A stretch of 39,499 nucleotides of DNA from Planctomycetota bacterium (GCA_026692885.1 JAPLNJ010000601.1:1-39499), one strand, 5' to 3'; shown: positions 27,001-29,504, counted from the first letter of the stretch. A program made the numbers and translations. The notes: generated by a model from the letters alone, not told the origin.

Positions 27001-29504
27001 GCTCCGGGCTGACGATCGATCAGCCGCTGACCGTCATTGCCGAACGATTCGAGCTGCAGTCGGACGCCAACATTTTCGTGAAGGCAAACATCCTGGGCAC
27101 CATCGGCACCTTGGCGATGACGGCCCGCGGCACACGATCCGTGTCGGGGCAAGCTTACAACGAAGCCTCCGGCAAGGAGGAGACGATCACTAACCAGCCT
27201 TCCGGCGAGCTCAACATCCAGACTACGCAACTGGGCGGCACACGCTGGGAACTTCGGGCCAAACAGAGCGTGTACCTGGAACTACAGAACAGCTTCACGG
27301 TGGTCGGCTTCATCGGTGGGCTGAGCGGCTACAACCCGACGTCGCAGGTCACGGTCACGACGCCCGCCACCTTGTCGCTCTACGGTGGCATCATTGCTGC
27401 CGACGTGGCGAAGATCACGGCGGCCCAGATCAACTCGAACATCACCTCGATTGTCCTGGCTGCACAACTGGAGGTCTTGGCCAGTGGCAGCATCACGCTC
27501 AGCACGTCTTCGGACACGATCGTGGCCGATTCCACCGGCAGCGGCAACATCACGTTGAACGAAGCGGATGCCGTGACCCTGAAACACGTCCAGGTGGCCA
27601 ACGGTGCCATCACAGTGACGGCGGGTGGCAACCTGACGGCCCAGGAAGTGGTGGCGCTGACGGACGGGAGCGGCAAGGACATCACGCTCAAGTCCAGCGG
27701 CAATATCTATGTGAATTACGTCGATGCCGGGAAACAGAGTGGCGCCCAACGTGCGGCAAGCCAGGTCACGCTGGATGCCTACGGCACGATCCTGGAGACC
27801 TCGCCTTACGACAATTGGTCCAGCACGGGCGCGACGTTCATTGATGTATTCGCTTGGAAAATCAACTTCAAACACGGCTCGGGGATGCCCACTCCCAAGT
27901 TGATCGCCAATGATGCCGACCGCGGCACGGGCAACGAGTTGGAAATCGTCTACACGGCGTCGTCAGGCGGGACGAGCGACGGCGGGACCACCATGACCGG
28001 CGGCGGTGCACCGATGTGTGACGGAGGAAGTTGCATCCTGATTATGCCGCAAGCCACCGGCAGTCCTGTGAATGTCTCCGTGACCGGCACGTTGCTGGTC
28101 TTGCAGCTGTCGACCACCTCGGGGCAATCGATCACGCTGTCGGCAGGGACGTTGATCCTGGTGGCCGATCTGAACGTGGGTTCCGGCTCTGTCAGCTTGA
28201 CGACCACGGGCGAGTTGACCGCGCCGGGCCAAGTCACCGCGCAGTCGTTGACCGTGACGGCCAATAGCGTGAATGGTCCGCTGACCACGGACGTGGATAC
28301 GCTGAGTTTCCACGTGACCGGCGCTGGCCAGAACCTGCAAGTGATCGAAACCGACTCGGTCAGTATCAGCTACGGGCAGATGAACGGTGGCACCGCCACA
28401 GTCCAGGCCGGGGACGCGCTGACCGTGTCCGGCTCCGTGTCGGGCGCCAGCGCCATCGCGTTGGAGAGCACCGGCAGCGGCGTGACGGTCGCGGCCAGCG
28501 GGACGCTGTCCAGTTCCGGGAGCCTCACGCTGACGGCGGGCGGCAACGGTGCCGATATTACGGTCAGCGGCACGCTCCTGGCCACCAGCGGTCCGATCAC
28601 CCTGACCGCCCAGGACAACGTTTCCCTGACAGCCACCAGCCAGATCACCACGGTGACGGGGAATGTACTGGTGACGGCCGACGCCCAGGGGGGCGACGGC
28701 GGTGTCGCGATTCTGATGTCCGACGGCGCCCGCGTGAACGCGGGCACCGGTACGATCGGGTTCGCGGCGGACGGCACGATTCAGTTGTGCGGCCTAACCA
28801 CGAACAATATCACCTCAGCGGCCATTCGCATCGTGACCACCTCGGGCGCTATTGTGGACGGCGGCGACAGCCGGGGCCCCGACATCCAGGCCACGGGTGC
28901 GAACGCCTGGGTCACGCTGTTGGCCGGCGCCGGCGTGGGCACCGCCAGCAACGCCCTGGACACGCAGATCGCGAATCTGGATTTGGTAAACACTGACAGC
29001 GGCGACGTGAATCTCCAGGAACTGGACGATTTGAATATTCGCCAGCTGCGACAGGGCGCGACGACCGGCACGATCCGTGTCGAAGCGCAAGGTACCATTA
29101 TCCTCGTGCCGGGTGAGTCCGGCCTGCTGACCCAGTGCGTGTCGACGCAGGATGGTCTGCTGAACCTCGTCGCGCATCAGAATCTGATCGCCAACGGGAC
29201 CATCATGACTGCGGATGGTGACATGAATCTGGTGGCCTACGGCGATGTGCTGTTGAGCGCCGCCAGCAAAGTGCTCAGCACGGCCGGGCACGTGCAAGTT
29301 ACGGCGGACGGCGATCACACCAACACGGCCAGTGGCGGGGCGATCACGATGGCCAACGGCGCGGTGCTCGATGCCGGCAGCGGGTGGGTCGACCTGACCG
29401 CCAGCGGCAATGTCACCTTGGGCAGCGTGGTCACGACGGGCGAAGCCGCCATTACCTCGCTGTATGACCGGATCGTCGCGCAACGGCATCGGGGACGCTG
29501 GTGA
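1..29504 (+). CDS. Giant repetitive surface/adhesin-like protein, main part (5' end outside window)
   Basis: The frame is open from the left edge to a TGA at 29502-29504, giving about 9,830 residues. The TTG at 9 is only the first possible start in the window; codons before it are also open, so the true start and signal peptide probably lie upstream. The protein is rich in Ala, Gly, Ser, Thr, Asp and Val, very poor in Cys, and built almost wholly of beta-type repeats, as in secreted filamentous-haemagglutinin-like proteins. Order: N-proximal modules (to ~1745), a ~39-unit array (1770-13080), an unrecognised segment (14370-17150), haemagglutinin-like repeats (17170-23290), a unique segment with a C-type-lectin-like domain (23290-25080), then more haemagglutinin-like repeats. 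The reading continues in another frame after about 29476, so the last ~9 codons here are probably out-of-frame. Likely role: adhesion or glycan binding at the cell surface. This is inferred from architecture; no catalytic domain was seen. Confidence 0.9.
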   Translation, partial: LTLLGKPLEVLYGDGSGGASTVQTLDETSLTESQREFVDPSLEPLEVSLPSLDLDALLHRAGVAERPADYWKSSIKVDLNGSLTQIKNQLLKVLQVIPAQVHLYDPALQLSVLGFGLNQKLPISSVIDPLTDIFGSDDDDDGKGSYLSFNLADVLPTDAAGGLLSYFLDLDGVLPLTIPDINLGDVTPAALEPHREMFSQVMTALTDLGFDLPLKKLPEEGTTELPTDTAGGAEQVGASTPSQSAEQYVDIKVSSAGDAPQTFTLSLGDKTTAPIPVLPVGIAVDEQQRLTILHRDSDFGKPYLLKLADGRQTEMTLAGTPAANALAIGAALNAWFGAGHVTVTFDAASTVGWRFDIDFTGTSAGTDVPQISGGRKPTSGFLAIRSETVRQGSAGDSVDDQAAAIQAALEAALGAGSVTVTAGAVQAGSGQRYGIAFQGDYGSTAVEQFQAATDSTGLEVATGTVSEGAEAQGGTFQLTAPAAATPPAGTTPPAGPETFNIVVTMDDVEYTADGVAKTVSEQELAAAILGAVSASAVRLDADGIEVTVAKGTAEGTWTATFGGAIEGRCITQLNLVGAGSAVEAPAATGAKAAGAIIARNDVRASANAYIQYANIEAGSVRVEVSEAATIHATLEATATATGGGGSGLAAGGIIATNLILGEAHADIRDSQIVTTSGDVEAVGSNTSDILARNISSMTSDGTAVGATLAFNTVGWEAENILFQAIDALVGSQLGTEQPAVVEAGIYGTPITAAGAINVTASSQARIRSLISNATSSEVASGGAAGGIGGAGGGSSPSAVSVGFVLASNMVSSGPQASLTGTGLVQSLDGGLTVKSVDDASILSKVDLATTAGGESELVKGLRALVSFFGQTYTDRSGTQQVAPGDRIRIGSGGYTIFDRPAEMNKGDRVVLDWDTGGGEAGSIYEYIGADSLTDVRLDLQDYTDTALWRRVQGDSSKVYVYKGLSSTSIDLSTADFTNGSRWWALNLDSMVEWAATALDAVSGSDDKGTGFGGLVVRNDVRSAGASEVAGPTLEIAGAVQIVATESTMILAEDNSVVSASSIGINVVIATNTVLCGAQAWLQDSSLTTTNGGDVLVDADNTAFILAVVDSQVQASISVGVTLAFNTIGYAPQNLLYNVLDGLFGTGLGSTDTVQTHAGIENTPVTAGGQLSVLADWNGHVYASIASAALALDLSLTSTGGGVEGQSAISVAPVIAMQKISADVQALIDQAQDVTAQDAILVQARGLTRIDADVQASAVSIAAGKSGDSKSVSIGLSVARNVVDNVIDASIQGALGAPPADIRSQAGSIRILVERSSTIMSRGTATAIAVAASTSGGSTAVAGGGTLAFNRIRGTANAFAQAVSLTTVGADGDVEIRTTDDSLIDAYLRSVALAVSVGLGAKSSPAVALGLSLAVNQIGWSGTTDSAKYTSESDPEKLLKNDTVKVVDGPLLGNIYEYLGPDITEQANIKLGAQNYSDSSTWRQVNLALSVAQVKAYLANCTVTAAGSLRLDARSNAEIDATVLAGAAAVAASGKTGVAVSVAGVYADNDIQTQVQAYIDGSDGIQAASLAIAATDGSSIEATAGAASVAASLAGTTSVAISIGLSLAFNNIDVDVNAYLANAAHVNTSGKVSVSAASQGHTLFDLSLANLGISAGDLTDAAETESDDKSTTDVDEATVDTAADAAVLDKIAKAFAAQDESLDGFEAVASHWDFTDANGSHEISTGQRVKLAADYPYGGTGGRIYEYLGTKQTLDLRAADYSDTQTWKVVIPELKISVLDQGHQWLVVSGDGTAYTLTLVAVGGDTLTVARTNINAISAAASLGVALGGSSAPAISGAGAVAINSIQSKAAAHIDHSTITAGADVTVAAATSSIINATVVAASLAVGVGGSNGVGVSIGIAVARNLIGEVVDGVPTAGALAYLHDTAVHTPGALSITAMAAGSVDALVFSASMAVAAGGSNGIGAAGSGVWAENRIDTLVDAGIDGTRGSGVVAGSLLIEAHNRSLISSFGGAASLAVGLGGSNGVAIALGVALAKNTIDSAVDAYLRNAGQGVTTTTGDIVIDAQNTAAIYAISAAASLAAGFGGSMGVAVSGAGALASNSIYGGTRAYLENSLVVSAGKLDVDASDSSAIKALIAAVSVAIGAGGTAGVGVSIGFSMARNFIGWGGGGSSADYTSDLILGKLETGKTVRITTGPRQGDVYKYLGATLIDGDPNEAGEQPIDLANQNFQDDSLWQQLSLVATPGQVLAYSQDSSLTVHGALTLDAKASQTIDAMVVAASVALAAGGTAGVGLSGAGVYAQNKIDTDVKAYILGDGAGGIHAGSVQVTADNGAGISAIAGAASVAASVGGAAGVSLSIGLAMAFNEISGDTAAYIQNADSGVTTTSGDVTVAATAQGRPVFQQTFTTLGLTADDLDDAATADSDSSKTTTVNEANQDAKDDQEILAKLRAAFASHDYSLAVADSVATAAQFTTVDGYQDLREGTTVKLSSAYSHGGLAGRVYRYIGLVQDQVPLGSQDYTDPAKWLLLDKLKLSQLVAGSSWTLLAPDGATFILTKDGASLSVSQSMINVVSAAASLAAGFGGAAGVAISGAGAVSQNVVLTHTKAFVENSTVTSAGDVALHATSQSLITSIVAAASLAVGGGGAAGVGVSIGVAVARNFIGCTPDNGKPRAALLAYVKNSRVQAAADLTLSALAQQTIHSLVFAGSAALAAGGAAGVAASGSGVYAENKIAMDVKAYIDGDSLVGSPTGGIGAGQVTLTAQDQSQISSTAAAVSLAASVGGAAGVSISVGVALARNTIDNAVDAFIVNADQGLTLSGGGKLTVQSTEQASIHVIAAAASLAAGFGGAAGVAVSGAGADASNVILGRALAYVQDSVVSGAGQVDIDALNQATIRALIVSASVAVAGGGAVGVGASIGVALARNFIGYNPNPAADFTYTTNDVPVHVNPGETVKILQGARAGDVYQYIGDQPLDSVYYTEVVHDQTEVVKYINGQYMLFKYIGTTGVVRLDGIDFDDKSKWDFQRELPPYSVYEQYWRQVYGLTAKTGVELKHDSSEILNPTDGQLYQWQGPDNVVNLQEADFSQTTLWKSLGKYQSFTDYAAWYRQQKGLTTETGIEVKHDETIVRDATANKLYKYVGSDAVIVLKNATFSDTSKWQFISNLVPFSQAGTTFRESHSQYTDKFFKGDASGIGVSGSGDWWGQDGKKNYNSTDSGDGLTADARKVLSPSTNSGKYAKFQNLSPDWWNPQDSNHHRSTELGDGLTKLVRDWLKPDKNRGKYFDHVSTSLWSGPVPVWWIPNGKDHVLAVTGKYLLQQDYADPTLWQQVNLTPLAAGVQAYLKNSSVVASGQLSLDAKAQQKIDAIVFAGAVSVSGAGAVAVSLSGAGASVKNTIKMDVKAFIDGAGATGIRAGSILVQADDGSSIRAIVGAASIAASAAGAVGGAIAIGVALATNEVSNHVDAYIANASHVTTTAGGVTVTALSGGLTLFSLSASLAGLSPADLDNATTAAQDKSDTDVDEAAVDATGDKATLAALVAAFAAQGEKLKGEVRLTPVSEGTVWLLVVEDGGSYYLRKTGSEGAFRYEVSRSTIDAMSVAAALSVGIGGGLGVAISGAGAVAKNVVLSDTNATISNSTLTVAGDVSLTATSTSEVTAVVGAVAVAVGLGLGGGVGIAIGVSIAENQIGYGGDDPTLRTGVRAQIIDSSITASGDLTATASGSETINATVLAGAVALGAAVAVGIGAAGTGVRAENQITTDIVACINGDGSGGISADSVLLAAHDKSTIKAFAGAASLAASLGLFGGFSVAIGVSLAQNRIDNGAQAYIRNADQGVTATTGDVSLQAEDVATIHATAAAVTVAAGLGLVGISLSGAGADALNIVLSGAQAYFEHSTVQAAEDVVADASNTSLIDALIATAAVGVGAGGVGLGASVGVALARNFIGYDPHGTLAFDYVSDKNDPSTITTGKKIKLASGGGARSGDVYEYLGTDTLSRKKTSVKHDSTEVRDVDTDRLYRYLGSNAELVLADEDFSVTSRWEYIGSLQPYNAADKDSQDFILTPVAGGDLKKWTVGDDKLNSWDGNFLLQQDYANTKLWRQVLGAIPTPVKAYALGSTIDAGQDLVFKSFSKPTIDATVLSGSVAISGGFLAIAISGAGASTNNGIDTDVRAYIDGENGAHVAAGRDLSLTAQDLSSINAQALAGSVAVSFGLYASSVALATTSGNNVIDGQILARVDRANVTTTGKLTVEAKNAALIEASSAAIAIAASYGFSFTMSGGGARSVATVTTTTAAGIDASTLTVGSDLTVHADNSAAVTSEVKATAVSIGLIAAAKTGSVSEATVTPNVSARLDNSTVSAKAINVKAESGIVGTTDSVGLTVSTGVSVGASSAKLTAAGTVTAGVGTGTSVTATELHVTASGTEVLLAESQASSGGLWYSDAGTTATVNDSRAVQAALGAGVTVQVTTFEMRASHDPDVDVKADATAYGLAAGTGAAASVTLSGNVAVDVGPGAVVKADNVVLSAANKATKDRYSNDANLRSGSAGLANVSELKSVTSIGTATKRYTAAVTIGAGAQLLVGGSAANPGRLDIASSSTVDAVDSVRLESVSGFNMSQGKSVIGAYTSSQVNLTGATLVNSSGDIYVTTQTSSDVKPSANLFAASAINGSSGATATGTVDAENRITATSAKLKGGTVNLFSGLDKGGVMNLLDGNADARITTISVFSGMTDPKPSMNIVETNQVDLLGTTTVQSLGNVNLRAKEGIGGSKRGSISGATMSFALIPYGSTIDRDGLVTMNNRVNIGTNAHIEAALNNQALVWIMPMYVQGTGGVLQPQLATARLGTPLTEAEKKALELDSGIAYEYARLDFSELTSTADTAATLTQLKADLTDKFYVIKPVEVAAPKLTIKNVQNLLLAQEQTIQGWITSHSNNAEAVARYQVQLDKVKQSLKELGLTEDVVTPTGTVTVVNTNFDAMFLDLPNVYAAPGSIFIVGSGNTDAEITAMWGKQLIARAGAKIDIFNKSPFSMIVEDAEIRDTSVLQPVDGVLTAFRPGNVFLNNKDLTNRNSTAGASTIKIVQDSLPASFYGLSTSLAAKFNGPQDMSLVGSVVNEDGSVVIRNTGGSIDVTGELRAGTVDIVAAGDFNLNVPGWQHIQDPGQYLGGADYAADLARVYNTDGTTKTVAFTSMTNLPQLAAGIAKESRIVAQGTITITAEYLNINGTLQSGVNDLTLNIDATFVPTSSVSFLDQSSLGAAKSVEDLRKSAAVSLVGIDFGTPDIPVKGYFDAATQTIVVQDLKPAAGQITLAGKMMSTGNGHILVADGNPHIEINNKSSYPLVLNRIDETNQRAGTITIINTTSLGKTVYTVKNGKLEEATYQGAKVTVDKNTSIQYTATGSPVLHGLADDVNYAPPAGQYYVWTEGQASTAVEVRNYEKKSFNLIGSDWDALVADDSWVDRDVTYLDAKPLAESKSLMLATDAKFPAAALGSVYALAYERISDVKVQLTQNLSLVREVAAPKYGTEAGSQALVTGDAVRVSIGYDTSKGTIGKTYKYLGSNATVNLGSQNYFSTSVWQELIDSNKVYKYIGTSEKLHLREQTFTDTTKWTYVETLVAALDSKASANITLTKDVTQLLNPNNSKVYKYIGTTASVKPADVDFSDSAKWSYDKVGVDPSKWQDRKADKFDSSYENYTFDKDTWTTGGGWLREKTVHTKTTTVTGLKDYYTHYLKADYPIEIGVLQSQKLAGLFVTTTGDLTLSGNIKVTDGSVTASGNTTPHGQIVLTAGGSVTTGDGIGLYGAAPTISAGGKVQIMMEGNKGAAQITAGGDITVTVFSRDNQSGNLFVQNIASTAGNVVIHAQQGITGQSDLLHGTITGNRVELDAADGFIKVDLNSNVGGTGGLAARAKTGVVINELVGDILLIRPTTWDNPAASVIATAGSVTLTTVGGSIRDAVYETPNTAAATSLTADVDLKNQLAAAGVSDDRRRYALSPGLMQYLVPHAPPMTATSGSSTEFLNISGIDVTLTANGAAGQVGNVTGVITVDSPQNFESLSLEQKQALSRAGVSDIIGVSYELYQYLGSALTLDLTHTELIPNTTFVEDLSTGIVYRYMGTSGRAALAGIAYATDTNWSATDILAKDFVPDATQQRFLSDYLNRDRFAAGSLWRKITTDYVTGTDRNTAQTVTLSTGYNVRVRYSAADYGLYRYLGPAGSLDLAKQDYSNTTLWNKIVADHATTSGTIALKNGELVSNRFVIESLTLQVWDDVNLTATGLLQVQAHDVAIQTDGSLHIAGVQAGGDVRIIAKGDVYLVANSSIIARAAGSDIYVEAGGVFHADPGSAITSGAAFNNSSGTPIPYITGEQSTIYLFSGKEMYVAGSVTASRSLTLVMGAKQNDFADYFDTIPGVKQFSIATNPAILTSLAAGNVSDTLKQAFVANSRALSGTVTVRSIETNKRWALTDAAGTQYIVYANDPENDGVVNSIDILAPHVLYGHRGFGFLLTGTLTTLSADADVTVKGQDDLLVRGNINLAGAGSDLLLQSNAWVYWEGFANVAGNLNIYGGVERSGLLLIDRHGANANGSSVYVHPTSTLVTSGAGTAINIYASQDADILGGIAAGGSIGPTGVTWAGPDSTVSITAGQQAYIDTGVLAAKSVSVAGGTAGTDDHRLSVLITTAGGLTAAGLTSDTSGGLVQVTGNTDLQIMGNLLSGGTMSQQFNAQGQRIGETIAWSAKKSLLHVQAGGQAWIGGMTVNQQGATVETGGYLRANERVEIVGGANLTGVGVYVSAASEVMAVNPAASIFVDSTGDADIQGCLLAGGSIARVYDATGQYLGRNTTTYNGDSTIRIEADNQIRIGTDLKAGKSIDLVGGTPVDSSKPGILLYGSAQMSTWRPNSQINLNAPGLMSLLAPAHTQEIKADSFIVTADGKLTGDVRLDVWLDKVDFEITASVTVTAAAAADNQSLEALLADLQTAFNAAVWTVTQSDNAAQHPVGSKYPTVPSKPTDPSDLVTIKLRDSKLLVTSPYQFRLNKTSSNANLLGLTSLATADVNSSLPYAIYAPQPGSTVNIGAPAGPNGKLTIAGKVLAYSGIALSRGPLPDGLDLDLAATGRLETVAASIVLNPGANAVLRGEVLARGTGSDVIIRAATSLTLYGNIEAQRNILLTAGTVLSPNTFSIQTYGTSTMKSLGGGGQILITGVNDVSINSPVGPGSVAPRLVRLASTAGVLTVEKESGNVATGARLEFVGHDVDIAGVVTSTFATPAADDYEVLLDIEGTARLHGDFNLAGSLLVDAGEIWVYDTELEVLASGQRLTLISADDVTFGRIAVVSGQRIMQGGLVRAAKAVEVTAAGTVTVNSGVKIMTFEAQSRLAIAAHDVQVVGSLLAGGSLDTNRASVWTGREAVLSINASGSVSLGGLGVDGTGLDVVGGGTVQGTGRVEVNGNLTMNGASTIRADATGGGVLTYFAPGRVLVTATGDVQLAGLVEAMNPGATLTVTAAGRLLVDGLVRAQTHVSLTGGTHTSGTSAVGLLLLPLVLGANNVLVSGGVVTTATGGTIDVVATESVVISGALGDVDSLSDGTLLPHATTVTATSLAGDVTVGGRVEARNAIELTGPNVNVLNGGTVRTRGADSRILLRAAGTVFVAAAASSLPAGLVLAPDRVHLLANVIQLYGLVTTTEADSRVLLNGASSVNVVGQVNSAGAIEVNAGVQLTWTLDKLTSGTLTTSELNVLGQVNLTGQGQLQAVGTVSIHAGADVLASGDSRLQSGTKLSPRPLISVAPLNVNVATGYVNVSAGTIQVPEVTWVTTTVTEQVGMEVVKIGNKFFTMDVTLQQTGYFNPRAASSSVFREFFVEGHDYQNSAINWSGIASLFGISVDAPSGNYKDPSYRTFDQLNDNQRRVVLYTLGYMPLFDFSYVNPQVHSTIDGQLTVQTWTPAWAGAASVVCYVDVAGWDDKYIRMPAGAQDDVLRVVTQGATQYLSGDPTMDGKNDGGTWSTSPGGGEYVATSRNTANALYTQDKSVFNTNTSTPVPGPLFLDPGETVAASETKDLDSSPGRWKVTYDGNGVRNVTSLDWSGTLSQDPAWAWTGVTYLGGDGTVPASRVNDPNGKNVYVPAGFVATGASVTNQTLVGSSENVVVGTQSGTYHTRWYAMIDGNSNIVDRTATNRGPDFDTFDLAKAAAVAMASKVGWAGSSFLATPRTAEQVAQVFYINHPSEQSWIGVVDDKGGGEAVSDYYYIHGDKTLTAAFNAKWKSGEPSGSADGQAVETYGTNSTEWNDQSVSDNNHAVVQFEPYQDPTTNITEQFNNYRYTWTSRTSAVVDQRIKLQYQWTSNSQDLYGKRARYETYDTQVKVVQQKSITLWQSVPVVESQTILTGNRLTDSGTGLPFGGFQQTSISAGSGVSIDAGHQVTLKAKVQALGGALTIQAGTDVLVDGLVPSGTVSGTLPAPAELRAADQILIAAAGSINLGAFSLLQVSTATGVVRLNAGNQATVSGTIEAGAQIAIGAVSAVTLDGSLTAGDLVDVWAGLGTAGTGAVTGTAYASLLATHAGGIVRLTAGASHGDVTLALSRLTSAGRVELLAPAGLVADSTGLLTAPTVYGRAQSGFTGCVAGNSVDIQLSGAGHIGLTSQAGVTLTNLQTADGYITVDAAGSIDAVSVLTLGVTAGNDITLRTYTVSGTPANLTIGDLTVGNQGDITLIVQGNVLGLTGTITADTLTIDSRNVTSVNTNVRRVSLKTRIVGDASIAQQGSRRLTVVNTVVMDGALTITHPRGDVVLESVTLASNRDANDLTVTAGGDILVGWASAGQYFTKTADVPVPPLGVAAGVTSLGDVILIAGGQVGEMGDDAAVDLVADELSITAQTGVTGLEVAVNKLLSVVTAKGSLDLHDYDGAGEVQPGLIVTAARAPLGSVTITAENYLEVQKVVATGTGGTARLRSVLGNLTVVKPATGSAIDYTSGIALDAGEALQSYAFFQAPDLIEYRAGEYYDFDTAGASDGVPVTPASITSKTVILECRSGLTIDQPLTVIAERFELQSDANIFVKANILGTIGTLAMTARGTRSVSGQAYNEASGKEETITNQPSGELNIQTTQLGGTRWELRAKQSVYLELQNSFTVVGFIGGLSGYNPTSQVTVTTPATLSLYGGIIAADVAKITAAQINSNITSIVLAAQLEVLASGSITLSTSSDTIVADSTGSGNITLNEADAVTLKHVQVANGAITVTAGGNLTAQEVVALTDGSGKDITLKSSGNIYVNYVDAGKQSGAQRAASQVTLDAYGTILETSPYDNWSSTGATFIDVFAWKINFKHGSGMPTPKLIANDADRGTGNELEIVYTASSGGTSDGGTTMTGGGAPMCDGGSCILIMPQATGSPVNVSVTGTLLVLQLSTTSGQSITLSAGTLILVADLNVGSGSVSLTTTGELTAPGQVTAQSLTVTANSVNGPLTTDVDTLSFHVTGAGQNLQVIETDSVSISYGQMNGGTATVQAGDALTVSGSVSGASAIALESTGSGVTVAASGTLSSSGSLTLTAGGNGADITVSGTLLATSGPITLTAQDNVSLTATSQITTVTGNVLVTADAQGGDGGVAILMSDGARVNAGTGTIGFAADGTIQLCGLTTNNITSAAIRIVTTSGAIVDGGDSRGPDIQATGANAWVTLLAGAGVGTASNALDTQIANLDLVNTDSGDVNLQELDDLNIRQLRQGATTGTIRVEAQGTIILVPGESGLLTQCVSTQDGLLNLVAHQNLIANGTIMTADGDMNLVAYGDVLLSAASKVLSTAGHVQVTADGDHTNTASGGAITMANGAVLDAGSGWVDLTASGNVTLGSVVTTGEAAITSLYDRIVAQRHRGRW
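775..1745 (+). repeat. Three N-proximal ~100-residue modules with an 'A-AL-A-LG-G-VTV' core
   Basis: Three related stretches of the giant protein, around 775-1110, 1113-1410 and 1495-1740, share a short helix with spaced Ala/Leu (IGAALNAWFGAG, IQAALEAALGAG, LAAAILGAVSAS). It is followed by a V-x-V-T strand, and the first and third end in a W-x-x-x-F or W-x-A-T-F-G-G turn. Modules of this type, with a helix like AAQVQAALEAL followed by YTVTFGGALAG, are frequent in planctomycete giant proteins. A looser copy sits at 20800-21110. Function is unknown; they are probably spacer or sandwich domains. Confidence 0.5.
2650..7590 (+). repeat. Dispersed Y-x-Y-x-G ... W modules, first group (six copies)
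   Basis: Copies at about 2766-2860, 2873-2960, 4360-4455, 5227-5305, 6598-6715 and 7499-7580. The core is an optional lead G-x-x-V-x-[IL], then [VI]Y-[EKR]-Y-[LI]-G, a short loop, [DI]L-x-x-[QA]-[DN]-[YF]-x-D-x-x-x-W. Examples are SIYEYIGADS with DYTDTALW, and RIYEYLGTKQ with DYSDTQTW. The spacing Y ... Y-x-G ... W with a preceding G-D/T-x-V resembles the CBM5/12 (chitin-binding) pattern. That similarity is my inference and has not been confirmed by profile search. Confidence 0.7.
4922..5118 (+). repeat. Acidic helical insert, copy 1 (others at ~7194-7390 and 10455-10640)
   Basis: An otherwise beta-rich array is broken by a likely alpha-helical, acidic segment of about 65 residues. It begins TLFDLSLANLG and holds GDLTDAAETESDDKS, DVDEATVDTAADAAVLDKI and AKAFAAQ. 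Equivalent segments occur once in each super-repeat: LGLTADDLDDAATADSD with AKLRAAFAS at ~7194-7390, and LSPADLDNATTA with AALVAAFAAQ at 10455-10640. The conserved features are DLxDA, the D/E-rich stretch and the helix ending A-F-A. I do not recognise a named family. Confidence 0.65.
8800..9977 (+). repeat. Expanded cluster of Y-x-Y-x-G ... W modules
   Basis: Four to five modules sit in tandem: VYQYIG (8884), LFKYIG (8988), LYQWQG (9191) and LYKYVG (9395), then an isolated W end (DYADPTLW, ~9945). From the second on, each has an upstream phrase like GVELKHDSSEI or GIEVKHDETIV before the Y-x-Y-x-G. This gives a fuller ~60-residue module: V-x-L-K-H-D-x-[ST]-E ... G-x-L-Y-x-Y-x-G ... F-x-D-x-x-x-W. 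The cluster separates super-repeats 2 and 3 and also contains a Trp-rich duplication (9585-9905). Confidence 0.7.
9585..9905 (+). repeat. Trp-rich ~45-residue duplication (DWW ... GDGLT ... GKY)
   Basis: Two imperfect copies start at about 9591 and 9726, a period near 135 bases. Both follow DWW-x8-11-[ST]-x-GDGLT-x-x-x-R-x-x-L-x-P-x-x-N-x-GKY, and a third partial end (WSGPVPVWWIPNGKDH) follows. It lies only in this W-module cluster and is not seen elsewhere in the window. Surface Trp pairs are common in carbohydrate-binding sites, but I cannot name a family. Confidence 0.55.
11840..12290 (+). repeat. Y-x-Y-x-G ... W modules after super-repeat 3
   Basis: Two modules and a lone W end: VYEYLG (~11937), a KHDSTEV lead followed by LYRYLG (~12030) and FSVTSRW, then DYANTKLW (~12250). 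They close super-repeat 3 and lead into the last partial super-repeat, as the other clusters do. Confidence 0.65.
14370..17150 (+). other. Unrecognised, largely non-repetitive segment of the giant protein
   Basis: This is where the Gly/Ala repeat pattern stops. About 14395-14870 holds a likely helical stretch with charged and Leu-rich spacing (LTEAEKKALELDSG, TLTQLKADLTDKF, LLLAQEQTIQGWI, VQLDKVKQSLKELG). The rest is mixed beta sequence, including a WTEGQASTAVEVRNYEKK stretch near 16227. Three tandem Y-x-Y-x-G modules follow at 16618-16975. It remains in frame with its neighbours and has no stop codons, so it is an integral domain; I do not recognise the family. Confidence 0.6.
16560..16975 (+). 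repeat. Three tandem Y-x-Y-x-G ... W modules
   Basis: TYKYLGSN (~16621) with NYFSTSVW, VYKYIGTS (~16717) with FTDTTKW, and VYKYIGTT (~16890) with FSDSAKW. The third has the lead LTKDVTQLLNPNNSK, matching the KHDxxE lead of other copies. This is the cleanest tandem set and the best place to define the module boundaries. Confidence 0.75.
17170..23290 (+). repeat. Filamentous-haemagglutinin-like beta-helix repeats, first block
   Basis: Long series of ~20-25-residue strands with the pattern [LI]-x-[VA]-x-A-[GA]-[GS]-[DS]-[VI]-x-[LV], for example GQIVLTAGGSVTTGDG (~17305) and AGGDVRIIAKGDVYLVA (~18850). This is typical of parallel beta-helix shafts of two-partner-secretion and autotransporter-type adhesins. 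Longer repeats with GGSI and LLAGGS (~19800, 20070, 20400, 22105) recur every ~300 bases or more. More Y-x-Y-x-G modules interrupt the block at 18187-18655. Confidence 0.75.
18160..18665 (+). repeat. Last group of Y-x-Y-x-G ... W modules
   Basis: LYQYLGSA (~18190), VYRYMGTS (~18286) with ATDTNW, and LYRYLGPA (~18571) with DYSNTTLW. The first has lost the Trp end. No copy was found after this point in the giant gene or in the second LEPRxLL gene. Confidence 0.65.
23290..25080 (+). other. Unique insert between beta-helix blocks, carrying a lectin-like domain
   Basis: The haemagglutinin-like repeats stop at about 23290 and resume at 25090. Between them the sequence is non-repetitive and rich in Trp, Tyr and Asn. 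The first part (23340-24380) includes SVFREFFVEGHDYQNS and VVLYTLGYMPLFDFSYVN and is unrecognised. The second part is a C-type-lectin-like domain. The last part (24845-25080) is Tyr- and Gln-rich (KLQYQWTSNSQDLYG) and leads back into the beta-helix. The frame is uninterrupted. An insert projecting from a beta-helix shaft is a common way to present a binding domain. Confidence 0.65.
24385..24835 (+). other. C-type-lectin-like domain embedded in the giant protein
   Basis: Residues ~8125-8276. An RWYAMIDG strand is followed by a helix (LAKAAAVAMASKVG), a GSSFLATPRTAEQV segment, then the CTLD landmarks: WIGV at 24609, GEPS at 24717-24728 and WND at 24780-24788, ending HAVVQFE. The E-P to W-N-D distance is 20 residues, close to mannose-binding-type lectins. 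EPS stands where EPN is usual for mannose-type sugars, and WND keeps the Asn-Asp calcium ligands. The domain has no Cys, as in many bacterial CTLDs. Sugar or calcium binding is inferred, not shown. Confidence 0.7.
25090..29470 (+). repeat. Filamentous-haemagglutinin-like beta-helix repeats, second block
   Basis: Strands resume with SAGSGVSIDAGHQVTLKA (~25145) and continue as short repeats such as GAITVTAGGNLTAQEV (~27605), SGSLTLTAGGNGADITVSG (~28515) and GDMNLVAYGDVLLSA (~29220). The pattern is the same as in the first block, but there are no lectin-like or W-module insertions. A small Gly-rich linker with MCDGGSC (Cys at 28017 and 28032) lies at ~27960-28060 and may form a local disulfide. 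The block grades into the ~240-residue modules after the frameshift. Confidence 0.7.
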